A stretch of DNA of 64,000 nt. Origin: Bryum argenteum (taxonomy: Eukaryota > Streptophyta > Bryopsida > Bryales > Bryaceae). Below the pieces are notes generated by a model. It was given only the letters and a program-made list of their open reading frames with translations. It had not been told where the DNA came from and ran no database searches. Below are positions 23,200 through 34,455 of the stretch, one piece after another (the first letter of the stretch is position 1; every line of letters begins with the position of its first letter). A program made the position numbers and the translations under genes. The DNA lies in the NCBI GenBank assembly GCA_037043015.1, contig CM073324.1:20104097-20168096 (forward strand), given 5' to 3'.

Positions 23200-26100
23200 A
23201 AAGAGAGCTTACACGCTCTCACATTTGGCCTAAAGAATGTCATGCAGTTCATACCAAGAACTTTTGTTGCAACCCGGCAACATGCAAGGATGATCACTTT
23301 ATCCACCGTGCAGAGGAAGTATGGCGGGCCTTGTTCGGGGATCGTGCCAAAACAAAAGGGTACTTTTGTTACCAATTGTTGGCAATGGTATATGCTGAGT
23401 TGATACTACAGCGGAAGATAAATTGGAGCACGTACCAAACTAATACTCAATTTCCGCTTCGCATTGAAAGGAAGCAGAAGCATATCCCGGATTGCTTTGA
23501 TCCACAATCTGCCTTGACAAAGCATATTTTGGAGGTTTTGAGGAAAAAAAAAAAAACAAAGGCTGAAGAGGATACAACGGAAGATGAGAATGTCGTTACA
23601 AAGGATACATACATTCCTCTTGCCACGGATGGTCTATCAAACGAACAATCTGCAGTTGATAGGCTTCGGGATGTAAACGCAGTTGGAGAGCAGTCATTGG
23701 AAGAGGCGAATGCAGTGCAAGATCAGGTGGGGGACTTAGAGAATGTAGTGGAAGAGGTACTCTCCCCTCTCATTCCGTATAAACCCTATTATTCCCAATG
23801 GCCTAAATTTGACCGATAATAATCCAAAATCGAATGAGGCAGGGCCAAGTAAACCAATGGAAACAACATCCATGCCAGATTCCATTACTCCGCAGATGGA
23901 GAAGGATTGGTGGTCAAATTTCGAAGAATTATATGAAGGAGTACCAAGCAACAAGAAACTCTGAGAGTATCTCACTTATATTGACGAAGTAGCGAAGGTC
24001 ATATACGACGAAACCATTCCGGATGGTGAGACGAAGATGAAGTGGGAAGACACCAAAAAACCCATATATTGCAAGTCGGGACCGAGATGAAAGTCGGGGT
24101 TGAAGTTGTTCTTTGCTATGGTTCCACGGTTTTTAGAATTGGCTCAAACTCTTGCCATAATGACGCCTCGAATGCTAGAAGCGACTATAGACTACGAGAA
24201 GATATCGAGGCATGGCTCCCGTATGTGAAAGCAAGGATAAAGGATACGGAGGAGTTTATAAGTCTTCGAGGATAAGTATAACGTAGCAATTACCGTGATT
24301 GACAAGGTGGTTTATGATTTCAAACTTAATGGATATGAGCGCGAAAAATCCCCGTACTCACGCAATCTCATGGAGCAAGCGATGAACATTTTGAATCCTC
24401 CCGAAGAAGGTGATGTGGAAGATGTCCCCGTAAATCCAAAGATAATTCTCCAATTTCAAAAATTGGAGAAAGGATCGAAAGGAAGGTGATCTTATCCCAT
24501 CTAATAATGATGGGAATAATAAGAGTGATGGCCCGGAGATGAAAGGTACTCCATCATGCGAGCCGGGGCCTACGAGGCGAGAGAGGACATTCAAGAGAAG
24601 GAAGCACGGTTCAAGATGCAGGGAGAAAGGAAAACAAATCATCGATTTGGACGATGATACTGGAATCGGAGGACAATGGAAGGAGGGGCGTGCGTGTAGA
24701 GGATGATACTCATTCGAAGGGAAAAGATTGCCTACATAATCAATGTCCTAAAGAAACATTGGAAATGCAATTGGAAGCGATGATGAAGCAGAGAGATGAG
24801 GCACGAGCTGAACTAGAATCCATACGAATGGCATTGAGAAATGTGGATTATACACCACGCGAAGAGAACATATTGCCTTGGTTGGCTTGGGTTCACCGAC
24901 TTCAAGATAGGGAGGCCATGGTTTCAAAGGCACAACATAATCAAGAAGATCGCCGCCAAATCATGTGGTTCGAGTGAACATGTGAATACATCATTGGAGG
25001 AATTTAAAAAATACGAAAGATTACGAGAACACGAACCTACTAAGGTCACTATTTGGGGTGATGTCGAGGAGATGATGGAGCGAACAAATTTCAATCGGAT
25101 GGGAAAAGATGATGATATTGATTGGAGTTTGGAAGTAGCAGAAGGATGGGTGCCATACAACTCATTCTCATCGCATTTTGTGGAATCAAATCGAAATGTC
25201 GTTTACACATGCGACCCCCCACCGACAATATCAAGGAAAAATGTGGCATGTGCCGATATCATTTCGGTCCGTAAGAGCGTACACACTAGGCCAATGTGGC
25301 CATAACTTTCATGTTACTTGCATAGCAAGCGCTGCCCGGGGAAAATCATCATGTCCTATATGTCGTTCTCCAATTAGCACGAGATTCTACGAAGTGATGG
25401 GGATGCGCGATGTCATGCCACCTGGGCACGAGTTCAACCGATGGAATCTCCCTTTGGATCAACTTCCAAAGAAACTTCACAACTTTCGTGAGTGGGGGAA
25501 AGCACTTGAATGGGATAGTTCAACATCAAAACACCACTCCTCATGCATGATGTAGGCGAGACAGATCCATTGCTTTGGATGACACGTGACTACGAGGTGG
25601 AGATTAGGGCGCGAGATATTGAAGACAATGAGCAACGAGAGATGTTTTGCCGCAACTTTGGAGGACATTGGAGTCATCGAACACAATCGTTTCTTCCGAT
25701 TCCCTCCAAAGAAAGTGGAGAAGGGAGAAGATGGTTTGTGGCATGAGGTAACAAGTGACATTGAGTTTGGAGAGGAGTACAAGAAGTACGATGATAGGCC
25801 GATTGGAAGGGCTTTAGTCCTAGCCAAGTTGGAAGAGGCCGCACACTTACGGATTTCAACGAAGGAGGAATCTTTCAAAGACGCAGATGTATTTTTACGG
25901 AGGCGGTAGAGAAATTTGAGTCGCGCATTAAGAACATCATTACTCATTGGACGACAATGATCAAAGACCCGGCCGGGAGTTATTGGTGTCTATCACAAAG
26001 AGGACTCCTTTGTGAAGGATGTGGTGGGACGAATCGAGGAGGCCATGAAAATCTTCCGTTCCAAAAATGCTAACCCACCCAAGAAACGGAAAAGGGATGA

Positions 26101-26299
26101 TGGCATTGAGAGCGGCGACGATTGGATGTCGGGCAACAACAGAGAAATTGTCGCGATGGATCAAGAATACGACGAGGGCGGTAGAATTGCTAGACCAAGC
26201 CAAAGACCCCGGACTCGTAGTATAGCAAATACAATTGATACGAAGAGCATTCAGCGATTGCGATGTAATAGAAATCCAAAGAGAAGCGTAGACGGTTAA
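23200..26299 (+). pseudogene. Gene D, main part: coiled coil, RING-H2 finger and basic tail
   Basis: The first recognisable block is CNPATCKDDHFIHRAEEVW (about 23265), then LLAMVYAELILQRKINWST, shared with gene B. An acidic helical region follows (to about 24480), then a coiled coil (LEMQLEAMMKQRDEARAELE, 24760). A RING-H2 finger spans 25242-25366: CGMC, then QCGHNFHVTC, then CPIC, which is the C3H2C3 spacing of E3 ubiquitin ligases. After it come helical acidic segments and a C terminus with the nuclear-signal-like PPKKRKR (26079) and a stop at 26297-26299. Several stops and shifts interrupt the frame, one of them inside the RING. It may ubiquitinate host or element proteins; the target is unknown. 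Confidence 0.65.
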
Positions 26300-26548
26300 G
26301 GAGGGTTACTGATTCCCGAATAGGGTCGCATACCATTTTGGATTTGTAATGCATGGTTTTTATAATGAAGTTTTTATTTCTTATGATGTAATAGTCTTTT
26401 GTTAACTATTCACCGACATTTTCGACAAAAAAAAAAGTACGAACATATCAACAGTTTGGTAATAAAGTTTCACGAGCTATACTATCTCTAGCATACACGA
26501 AGTATGCTAGACCTCTACTACGTGTCCGAGCATGTAATTAATGTCTAT
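26300..26548. other. Spacer between convergent genes D and E, with a perfect hairpin
   Basis: There is no gene. It contains TCTAGCATAC-ACGAA-GTATGCTAGA (26487-26511), two perfect 10-bp arms around a 5-base loop, between the 3' ends of gene D (+) and the transposase (-). It could be a shared terminator-like or protein-binding palindrome; its role is unknown. Confidence 0.5.
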
Positions 26549-29435
26549 TCATCCACATCGGTAGGAATTGCATAATCGCTGTCTCCTTTTACTTGACTCC
26601 GCTAGATCCCGTAGGGTCATCTTCAAATCACTACTAACTTCTTGTTTGATTCTTCGTTTGTGACTTCCCGAATGAATGATCTTGAATTTTCCCGCAATCT
26701 CAATGGCATCAAGGGGATTCTTCGGTTTATCATGAAGAAACGGAAGCATTGGAGCTTTACGTTTCGTCATAACTCTTGGAGGCTCCTTCTTCCGTAGCCC
26801 CAACCTCCGGAAGGTTCTTGTATCCCAATTGAAGAAGCGGTACATCCGAGTCACTAGAGATTCCGCCGGAATTGGAACGTACTGTTCGAGGTCGCACTTG
26901 ATTTGAAAGTGACACCAAACGTTTGGAAGATTTCTCCATCACTGTAGGGACCTCTAAATCACATTTTTGAAATAGAGACCGAGAGGCAACAGCAGGCAAA
27001 GCAGGTTCGTCCGCAGTGGCGGACGTCATATTTATCGTTATTGGATCCAACGTAACAGTACGGCCATGAGTATCATCCCCCACGATTTTCACATTCGGAA
27101 CAACGTTCTCGTCCGTATTTGGAGTTAGTCCGCTACGAGGGGTATTATCACATGTGACTTTGTCGGTATCCTTTTGAAACCGTGGTAAATGAGCTAGGGG
27201 CAACAATTCATCTGGATCATCCGCCTCAGCTTCATCGTCAACAAAGTCATACGTGGTGTTCGGGACGTTCAAAGCATCTTGCAAGCTCATAGCGGGGATG
27301 CTATTGAGGTCATCTTCTAGGTCCTCCAAAACGTGATCCGAAAAGCCTTCACCAATTGAGTTATGGGGGGTTTCTTCATCCTCGAGTCACGTCGTCGCGA
27401 TCCTCTACATCCAAGTTCTCCGAGTACCACCTCTTCTCATCCGTTAACTTTGCGTTTGCAAGTAACTTTGAGTTGGTGTATACAAAGACCAAGTCATCTG
27501 CCCTTTCCGGTAGCAACCGATTCCGCTTCCTATCGTGAACGAAAGAGTAACTGCTCCAATTGCGTTTGCACGCCGACGATGACACCGTTTGAGCTAGGAT
27601 TCGCTTTGCAATCGGAGCAAGGAGTTTTCCAACAAACCCTTCAATTTCCCACCAAACAAAGGGAGAACATTTCGACTCAAGAGGGATCCAACATCTCATG
27701 AAATGGTGCACTCCTCATTCGAAATGCCATATATTCATTCGCCACATCATGATAAGTGCCCGAGCACATAGAGTTTTTAGAACACGCCCGCACCCATGCC
27801 GACACCTCGGTATCATCCGCTAACTCTTTGTCATGTAGTAAATAAGGATTCAAAAGTGCACCAAAGACAGAGCGAATCTGTTGTCATCATCTTTTTCCTT
27901 GCGTAGAAGTTCTCCTTCGCAATGTCCGCTAAATCCGTCGGGAGTGAAAATGGTTACGTAGATAGCGTCGGACATGCTTCTCGAGTGACGAACGATATGC
28001 AAAGCCTTGCCCGTACAAGGCTCCTTGCCGTCGAATTCCCGAAGAGCATACACTCTTCAGGGCCACCATATCTCGGAAGTTTGTACAACGCCTAAAAACC
28101 GTCATCCAAAACCACTTTTCTTACGTTGCGGGACTCTAGTAATTTATCTCTAGCTGATAGAGACTTCTTCGAGGCATATGACAACCACTGGGGATCTACA
28201 ACAGTTTGCTCCAAAGAATCGCAAACCTGCAATAAGCGATCTATCATTATAAAATTGCACGCAAATCTTGTTTTCCCAGGCATCAATAGGCTAAACCTTG
28301 TCTCATGTTTACGAAACACGGCTAAAGGCATTTGACGATTTTTGATGAACTTGACCAAGCCCTTGGCCTTTTCCAAAGTTTCTTTCACCCATGACGCCTT
28401 TCCCCAATCTTCCAACAACAAATCCATCGCATGCGTGGCGCATCCCTGAATGAATATATGGGGATAATCCTCAACGACTAATCGAGAGGCATTAATCATT
28501 ACAGAAGCGTTGTCCGTGCAGACTTGGACAACGTTCTCAGGGCCAACTTGTTTGATGAACTTGACCATGATAGAGGCCATATACATTGCTGTCTTTTCTT
28601 TGCCGGTAGTATCGACGGCGCCAAGAAAAAGCTCTCCAGCAGGAGTCACTAGCATTGCATTTACAAGAGGGCGACTACTCACAGATGACCATCCATCCAT
28701 GGCTAAGTTCCCCCGAACTTCCGAAGGCTCTCCTTGAGTCTACTATCTAGTTTTCCTTCTAGATCACTTTTTACTTGTCCCAACAACTTTGTCCGAATGT
28801 CATGGTAAGAAGGTGGGACATATGGTTTTCGGAAAGAAGCAGTTTTCATTACGGCTTCCTTGAAGATCGGATTCCGTGCTACAGCAAACGGTACGTTTGC
28901 TTCATAGAAAAACTTTGCCCAAAGTATGTCTAGTTCCCGCCTATCCGCTTCAAAGAAAACCATCTTCAATCACGATTGTTTCATCGCCCTATTGATATGC
29001 CCACCAACCTCACTTGTCCCCAAAGTTAGGAACGGCGGAGATTGATCCAACTAAAGGTGTTGATGGAATCGAAGGGGTAGCTTCAGAAGATCCCACGCAA
29101 GAGTCTCCACCAGTGGACCTTGGCGTGCCAACATTCGGAACTTCTGATGACGATGGTATTGAATGAAAACCGCTCATTTTTCCATTATGTGGAGGGAACC
29201 GCCCGTCACATCTTCGAAATAAATCCATCACTCGGGTGTTCAATTTTGGACAAAGCGTAATTGTATTAAGGCGGACCCCACGCTTGCCTTCATAACCAAG
29301 GTGATTGAGCTGCCGTTCTAGCCTCTTGCTCATAACCTTATGACAGAGATTGCATTGGACAGTTGGGGTCGTGGTAGGTTGGCCTTGTACTTCATGAACA
29401 TCGGTGAACCAAGGTGAGGATGATTTGTTGGCCAT
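26549..29435 (-). pseudogene. Gene E: hAT-superfamily transposase
   Basis: It starts MANKSSSPWF at 29435. In order it has a BED-like zinc finger (VQCNLCHKVM, then the pair H..H region, 29370-29280), a DUF659 block (WAKFFYEANVPFAVARNPIF, then YVPPSYHDIR, 28920-28790), the catalytic core (AMDGWSSVSSRPL, VCTDNASVM, QGCATHAMDLLLEDW, 28705-28380), and the hATC dimerisation domain (APIAKRILAQTVSSSACKRN, 27640-27480). A 260-residue acidic then basic extension ends at 26549. The usual CERNWS is CKRNWS here (Lys codon 27565-27567), so the catalytic Glu is missing. One TGA and three to four shifts occur, two of them at G runs. It would cut and paste the element via hAT termini. Confidence 0.9.
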
Positions 29436-29634
29436 TTTGATAGGTAGGACACCTCAAAATGATCAAACGTGGTAATAGATATGTAGAAAAAAATGTCAAA
29501 AGTTCGTAAACGAACTCTGCACTTCCGAACTCAATACGTACCAAGCAACGGATACATAACATAAAGTTATGCAGCTCAGAGACTTTGGGTCGCATTCACA
29601 ATTCGGAAGTGAAATGAGGCCTTGTGTCTCTTCT

Positions 29635-30060
29635 CTTATATACCTTCAACCCTGAATTTGACCGTTGAAATTTGAATTTCTGCCGTTGAATTCAAGTGGT
29701 CGAGGGCTTGAGCCGGCCGACCTCGGCGCCGCCATTATGGTCGGCGGCCGACCTTGCCTTCGCCGCCGCGTCGGCGGCCCGACCTCGCCGGTCGTCACCC
29801 CCGGTCGGCGGCCGACCTCGCCGGTCGTCACCCGGTCGGCGGCCGACCTCGCGCCGGTCGTCGTCACCCCGGTCGGCGGCCCGACCTCGCCGGTCTCGGG
29901 GCGGTCGGCGGCCGACCTCGCCCGACCGCGACACCGGGTCGGCCTCGAACGCGTCGGTCCCGGCACCGACCGGCCCGGCCGGCGGAGAGTCGGACGGGGT
30001 GCGGTCGGCCGTCAAACGGTCGGACGGGTGCGGTCGGTGGGCGGAAGTGCGCGTCGGCCA
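29635..30060 (-). promoter_or_regulatory. GC-rich island with TATA box, promoter of the hAT transposase
   Basis: On the minus strand about 360 bp of GGTCGGCGGCCGACC-type repeats (29700-30060) are followed by TATATAAG (29635-29642), then a pyrimidine/purine leader to the ATG at 29435. A second TATA-like TATAAAAA on the plus strand (30091) and a palindrome TAATTTACC-CTA-GGTAAATTA lie between the island and the element terminus. Confidence 0.6.
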
Positions 30061-30185
30061 CTGTCGGACGGTAATTTACCCTAGGTAAATTATAAAAACC
30101 CGTTATGTCACCGACAGTCCTAGGGGCGAGGGACGACCGGACCATGGTCGGCCGGTCGCCCCTGTCCGGTCGTCACGACAACCTG

Positions 30186-30463
30186 CGTGAGCTTGAGATG
30201 CGAGCAGAAACGATGCGGGAGCTTGAGTTGAAAATGAGAAGGAGCTCGAGGAAGCGGAGAAAACTATCGAGAGTCTTTGGGTTGAGTCACGTCATCGAGA
30301 GGAGAGTATACGACACACCCGTCTACTCCACTTCCGGGCCAAGCCACCACCTCCATTGCATCGGCACCGAGTTGTCGGGGTCCGAGGTATGCCCACCGAG
30401 AATTCGACCGATTCTGAAAGAGGTTATTCCATGTACCCAGTGCGTTTCGGTTTTTACATGTGA
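30186..30463 (+). CDS. Host gene, 3' part resuming after the insertion
   Basis: Coding sense resumes at CGTGAG (30186) as RELEMRAETMRELELK. After a shift at an AAAA run (about 30230) it continues as NEKELEEAEKTIESLWVESR, a coiled coil. It then turns Pro/His-rich and ends ...YPVRFGFYM with TGA at 30461-30463. Joined to ...NRANRLKSRE at 2617, the helix runs without a gap in the same frame. This continuity is the main reason to call one interrupted gene. Its function is unknown. Confidence 0.5.
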
Positions 30464-33400
30464 AATTTTCTTTATATCCTCATTGTAGCAATGTAACTTA
30501 GAAAACAACTCGTGGAATGACAGAATCCATACTACGGGGACGAGATGACTCACCAATGCGAGAATGTCCCCGAGGTTAGTTCCATTACCATATCCCTCAT
30601 TTACTCGCCTTAACCAACGTTCTCATTGTTCTCGAGTCATGTTGCCCACATTAAATGAAAGGGTGGGGTCCGCCTCTGAGAAAAATTGAAAAACTTCAAC
30701 TCGATCGTCTTATGAAGTCATGACGTGCCTCGGCGACTATGAAGACTGCGTATACCCATAGCCTTTTATAGCGTACGAGCTATTCATAGCATATGTGAAT
30801 AGAGGGTAGTCACTTTATAGTACTGGACTTTACCCGATAAAACATTTTTTGCGGACTTATAATTTTATATTTTCTTTGGGTTTCTCTTTGTTAAAAAATA
30901 ATGAGGAATATTTTTGAAGACAGACAAGACCGTGGAATGGGTCACATGAACCAAACATTTCCGTGAGGGAAATATGGAACATGTAGTGGACACTAATAAT
31001 GATTATATTATTTGCAATGCTCAGGGCCATAGAGCTGATGACGATGAACGGTACCATCATCGCAAGGTAAAGTAGAAAAAAAACTGTAGTTAACTCTTTA
31101 ACTGCAGTCTACTTTTGTAATTTCTGTGTACAAAGTTGATGAGGTTTATGATGTGATATGGTGAAAAACATTACACTGGTGTTTGACTTGCATTGCATGA
31201 CTGTGGATTGCATATATGCAGCGTGTAAAACCCAATCCTGACGTTTGGGTAATGCATAAACGTCGCAAGCGCAAGGTCATTAGATATATCTCAGACATGG
31301 AGTCATCGTCGTAGAGCTGTACATGCTTGTCAATCATCGTACATGCAGAAGTCAACCATGAAGAGCAGTGGACATTCTTAGCGACTCCCACGATCTGAAA
31401 TTTAAAATAAATGTACTAATAAGTTGTAGAATCAATAAGTGAGAATATTGCGCACTCCCTTAGTATAGAACTGTAGATGTATTGTACTAGATTTAATAAT
31501 ATATACAAATTACATGAAATTTATCATCTTCAGTTTAGTGTAAGAAATTTTAGATCCATTCGTCTCAAGATTTGGGTAGTGCATTACAATACGAGTATAC
31601 ATGTAGACCATCCGCATTCTCATTGTATAATGTATCCCTTTGGGAATTGATTTAAATAAGAAGTTATAGAAAATTCTTTGACATCATACATGCCAAAAAC
31701 CGTTTATGGTACTACACTAACACAGTGATTTAGAGCTACTAAAAATCTTAATTTTCTTGCTAAGTTCATGAACTACAGTTTACTATGAACAAAGGTGCAA
31801 GAACTTCACTATACCCGGCCTTCGCCAGGCCCACATTCCCTAATAATCATTCCCGCTCTATGTCATAATGATTGAACCATCATCATTTGACAAACAATTA
31901 CCACATAAGAATTGTTACAAAAGACAGTATAGTTGGCATATTCGATTTCGAATAATGTATATTACGCATTTTCTTGAGAAAGAATTTACGAAAAATGGAC
32001 CTATTTGTATCTTGATGAGAAGACAAGTCTCGAGTGATCGCAATGGGAACCAAAAGCGAATACTACTCATGAGAGTTCCTAGAGATACTACAGTGTAATC
32101 AGTCACTTTCGGTGTTGACCACTAGTCTCCATGTTACAGTAATTAACAACACTTCTGCTATGATTTAGTCCAATATTATAATTATAAGATTTTTCACAAG
32201 TACCATATAAACTGTTTGTAATCGTTAAATTTCTTCTACTCCCCACATATTGCACATTATGAATGCTGACTATTAACAGAAGATTCCTCCCTTCTTTGTA
32301 AATTTGACTCTAAATGTTAATAATGAAAGACATCCTACAAAACTACATCCTCTCTCAATGGAATTCTCACATGAACTCTTCACAAACGCATAAATTTATA
32401 AATATTAATATTTGTAAATTGCTCAAAAAAGTACTTTTATAGCTATTAACTAATAACCTCTATATAATTATGTTAACTTTGATCTATTCTCGAGAGGTAA
32501 CAATAGAGGGTAGACTGTACTATATAGTGCTGGTGTATCATAAAATAATAGTTGAGAAGAAAGGCCTATTAATACGGATTTGAAAAATACAAATTTGTGT
32601 CATACTAAGACCACAAAATCTACAAACTCACAAAGATTCAAAAAAAGACAGTGAGAATCTTCCAATAAGAAAGAAATTCACATAGCAATGTACAATTACG
32701 GAAACTATGATTTGTATAAATCTTTTCTTGAAATTGATTGGAAGTCTTCGTATGCTATGAGTATATGTCGGCAACCAATACAATAGTAATAAAATCCGAA
32801 TGAACCAAGATGATATCGTTTTCAAAAGTCTGCAGATGTATCAATGGATAAGAACTCCAGTATCCAAATCAAAGATCGGCTCTTCTATATCTGTTCGTAA
32901 TGTATTTACCTCAATGGCCACAAGACAAAGATGTTTAAGAAAAAAAACTACTCATCCCTTTCGGATATAGACACAAACTCTACACGTAACTGTAACTTAA
33001 CTATAGAAACCAAGATATACTATCCATTTGTGGTGCGATTTGTTCAATGGGTGTATAAATGTGATATTGGTGGATACGTCGTCATCACGCCGTTCAGTCC
33101 TACGGTGGTTAAGGTGTGACACGTTTGTAGTCGTGCTGGTCCACGTTCGAACCCCAACGGACTCGTTTCAGCAGTATGCAACCACTAGCGTCTTACCCAG
33201 AAGCTGAGACTCAAGCACTGCGTTGATACTATTTTCTAATTAGTCCTCCATAATTAGTTAGATATTCCTTAAATTGGCTCTACCTTTGTAGAGTAGACAT
33301 CTTTATACGGAACTAAAAGAATCAGACCTCATGTTTGAGTGCAACTTGATACATGAACTCAATCTTCTGAAACACATTCTGGTAGAACAATACATGAAAA

Positions 33401-34124
33401 ACAGAAGTATTAGGCTCACACCTAGAATAAAGAGGATAGGAAGTCTACTACAAAAACGTGTTGTCATATTTCCATCTCACCATCAGCCCACAGTAACCTT
33501 CAAACTCATGTGGAAGTACCTTGAACTTTTACATTAAATTTTATTGCACCAATCAATGTATTATCAACTTCATCTTCTGCAATGTCATTGGAAAGAGTAG
33601 CTTTTGTACACTTTAAATGGTCATATTCGTTACATTGAGACAATATGTGCTCTATATATTGAACATGTTGAACCTTTTTTCTTTATCCCCAGATCGAATA
33701 TGACTCCAAATCGTCTCAATGTAATGAATATCGCCTTTTAAGTTATTTTCGTTGCAAGGGTGCCCAATTGCAAGAGCAGTTTTTGGGAGAACGTTTATTG
33801 GCCCCATATCAATCATGCCTGAAATTGTCTAAAGGGAGGTAGGTACCGCGCGTTGCAAATGTTAAGTTAAACCCTACACATGGTTACTGCGAAAAGCCCT
33901 GTGGTGGAATTACAAGCGCGAACGCACATCAACTTTATTTTTGTTTTACGGTTTCCGGTTTAAATTTCCGAATCATAACAGTAACTAGATAAGTATTGAC
34001 AATGTCGCATTTTATAGGGTGAGAGTTCGAACAGCTAGCAATTTTATAACTCTTTTACTATGAATTTCAATATAAATTTAGTCCCAAATTTAAGGAATAG
34101 TCCCAATTAAGCGAATATGGTGTT
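30464..34124. other. AT-rich non-coding region downstream of the host gene
   Basis: I see no protein-like frame over 3.6 kb. Short open frames here are AT-rich and without conserved features. A possible tRNA-derived SINE head lies at 33083-33168; nothing else is assigned. Confidence 0.4.
33083..33168 (+). repeat. Possible tRNA-derived SINE head
   Basis: An A-box-like ACGGTGGTTAAGG (33102-33114) and a B-box-like GTTCGAACCCC (33145-33155) are spaced about as in a tRNA gene. No complete cloverleaf or acceptor stem is evident, so it is not called a tRNA. A SINE remnant is the likelier reading. Confidence 0.35.
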
Positions 34125-34195
34125 ATAAGCACTCAGACAGTTTGTTTCTCAAAGACCTAAAAATGCTTGTCTTCTGGTGGGATTGATGTTCACGA

Positions 34196-34455
34196 GCCGC
34201 TCACTAAATCCAATCCATGTTCCCCACTTGGGTGGCGCCCCAGTTTTTTGTTTTTCCATTTTTGACCACCTCAAGGTAATTTTTTATTTTTATTTTTTTT
34301 TTGAAATTTGGGGTCTGCACCCCCATTTTACCCAAGGGGGCCTCTTCTTGGAATTTTAAGGCCTTAAACACAAAAAAATACCGGGCAGCCTTTTATTAGC
34401 TTCCCTCCATATTTGAAAATTCCAAGGGGAACATGGATTGGATTTAGTGTCCGGC
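34196..34455. mobile_element. Mutator-like miniature element
   Basis: This 260-bp insert has inverted ends GCCGCTCACTAAATCC... and ...GGATTTAGTGTCCGGC, with perfect pairing over CACTAAATCCAATCCATG and beyond. It is flanked by TGTTCACGA at 34187-34195 and 34457-34465, a 9-bp duplication (10 bp with one mismatch). The paralogous block has a single TGTTCACGA at 42333-42341, a clean empty site. A 9-10-bp duplication with long terminal repeats fits Mutator-like elements. Confidence 0.8.

Larger units (their letters stand above)
2618..30185. mobile_element. Giant composite hAT-like element (27.6 kb, four genes)
   Basis: The left edge CAGGGTTGTCAAATCGG (2618) and the right edge ...CGTCACGACAACCTG (30185) are imperfect inverted termini of hAT form: CAGG(G)TTGTC at both ends. 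CGTGAG lies directly outside each (2612-2617 and 30186-30191), the remnant of a target duplication. GACCATGGTCCGG-like words occur close inside both ends (2702 and about 30139). Removing the insert joins two coiled-coil halves of one gene in frame (KSRE followed by LEMRAE). Inside are a hAT transposase, a kinase-like gene, a CxxC coiled-coil gene and its RING-bearing relative, each preceded by a GGTCGGCC-type island. Without the nested gypsy element the length is about 19.5 kb. An alternative is several separate elements nested at one site. Confidence 0.5.

Noticed and set aside
23193-23375. A minus-strand frame of 60 codons
   Set aside because: It is antisense to the block of gene D that aligns with gene B, hence a shadow.
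33083-33168. tRNA gene
   Set aside because: A- and B-box-like words are present, but no acceptor stem or anticodon arm could be paired. It is kept only as a possible SINE head.
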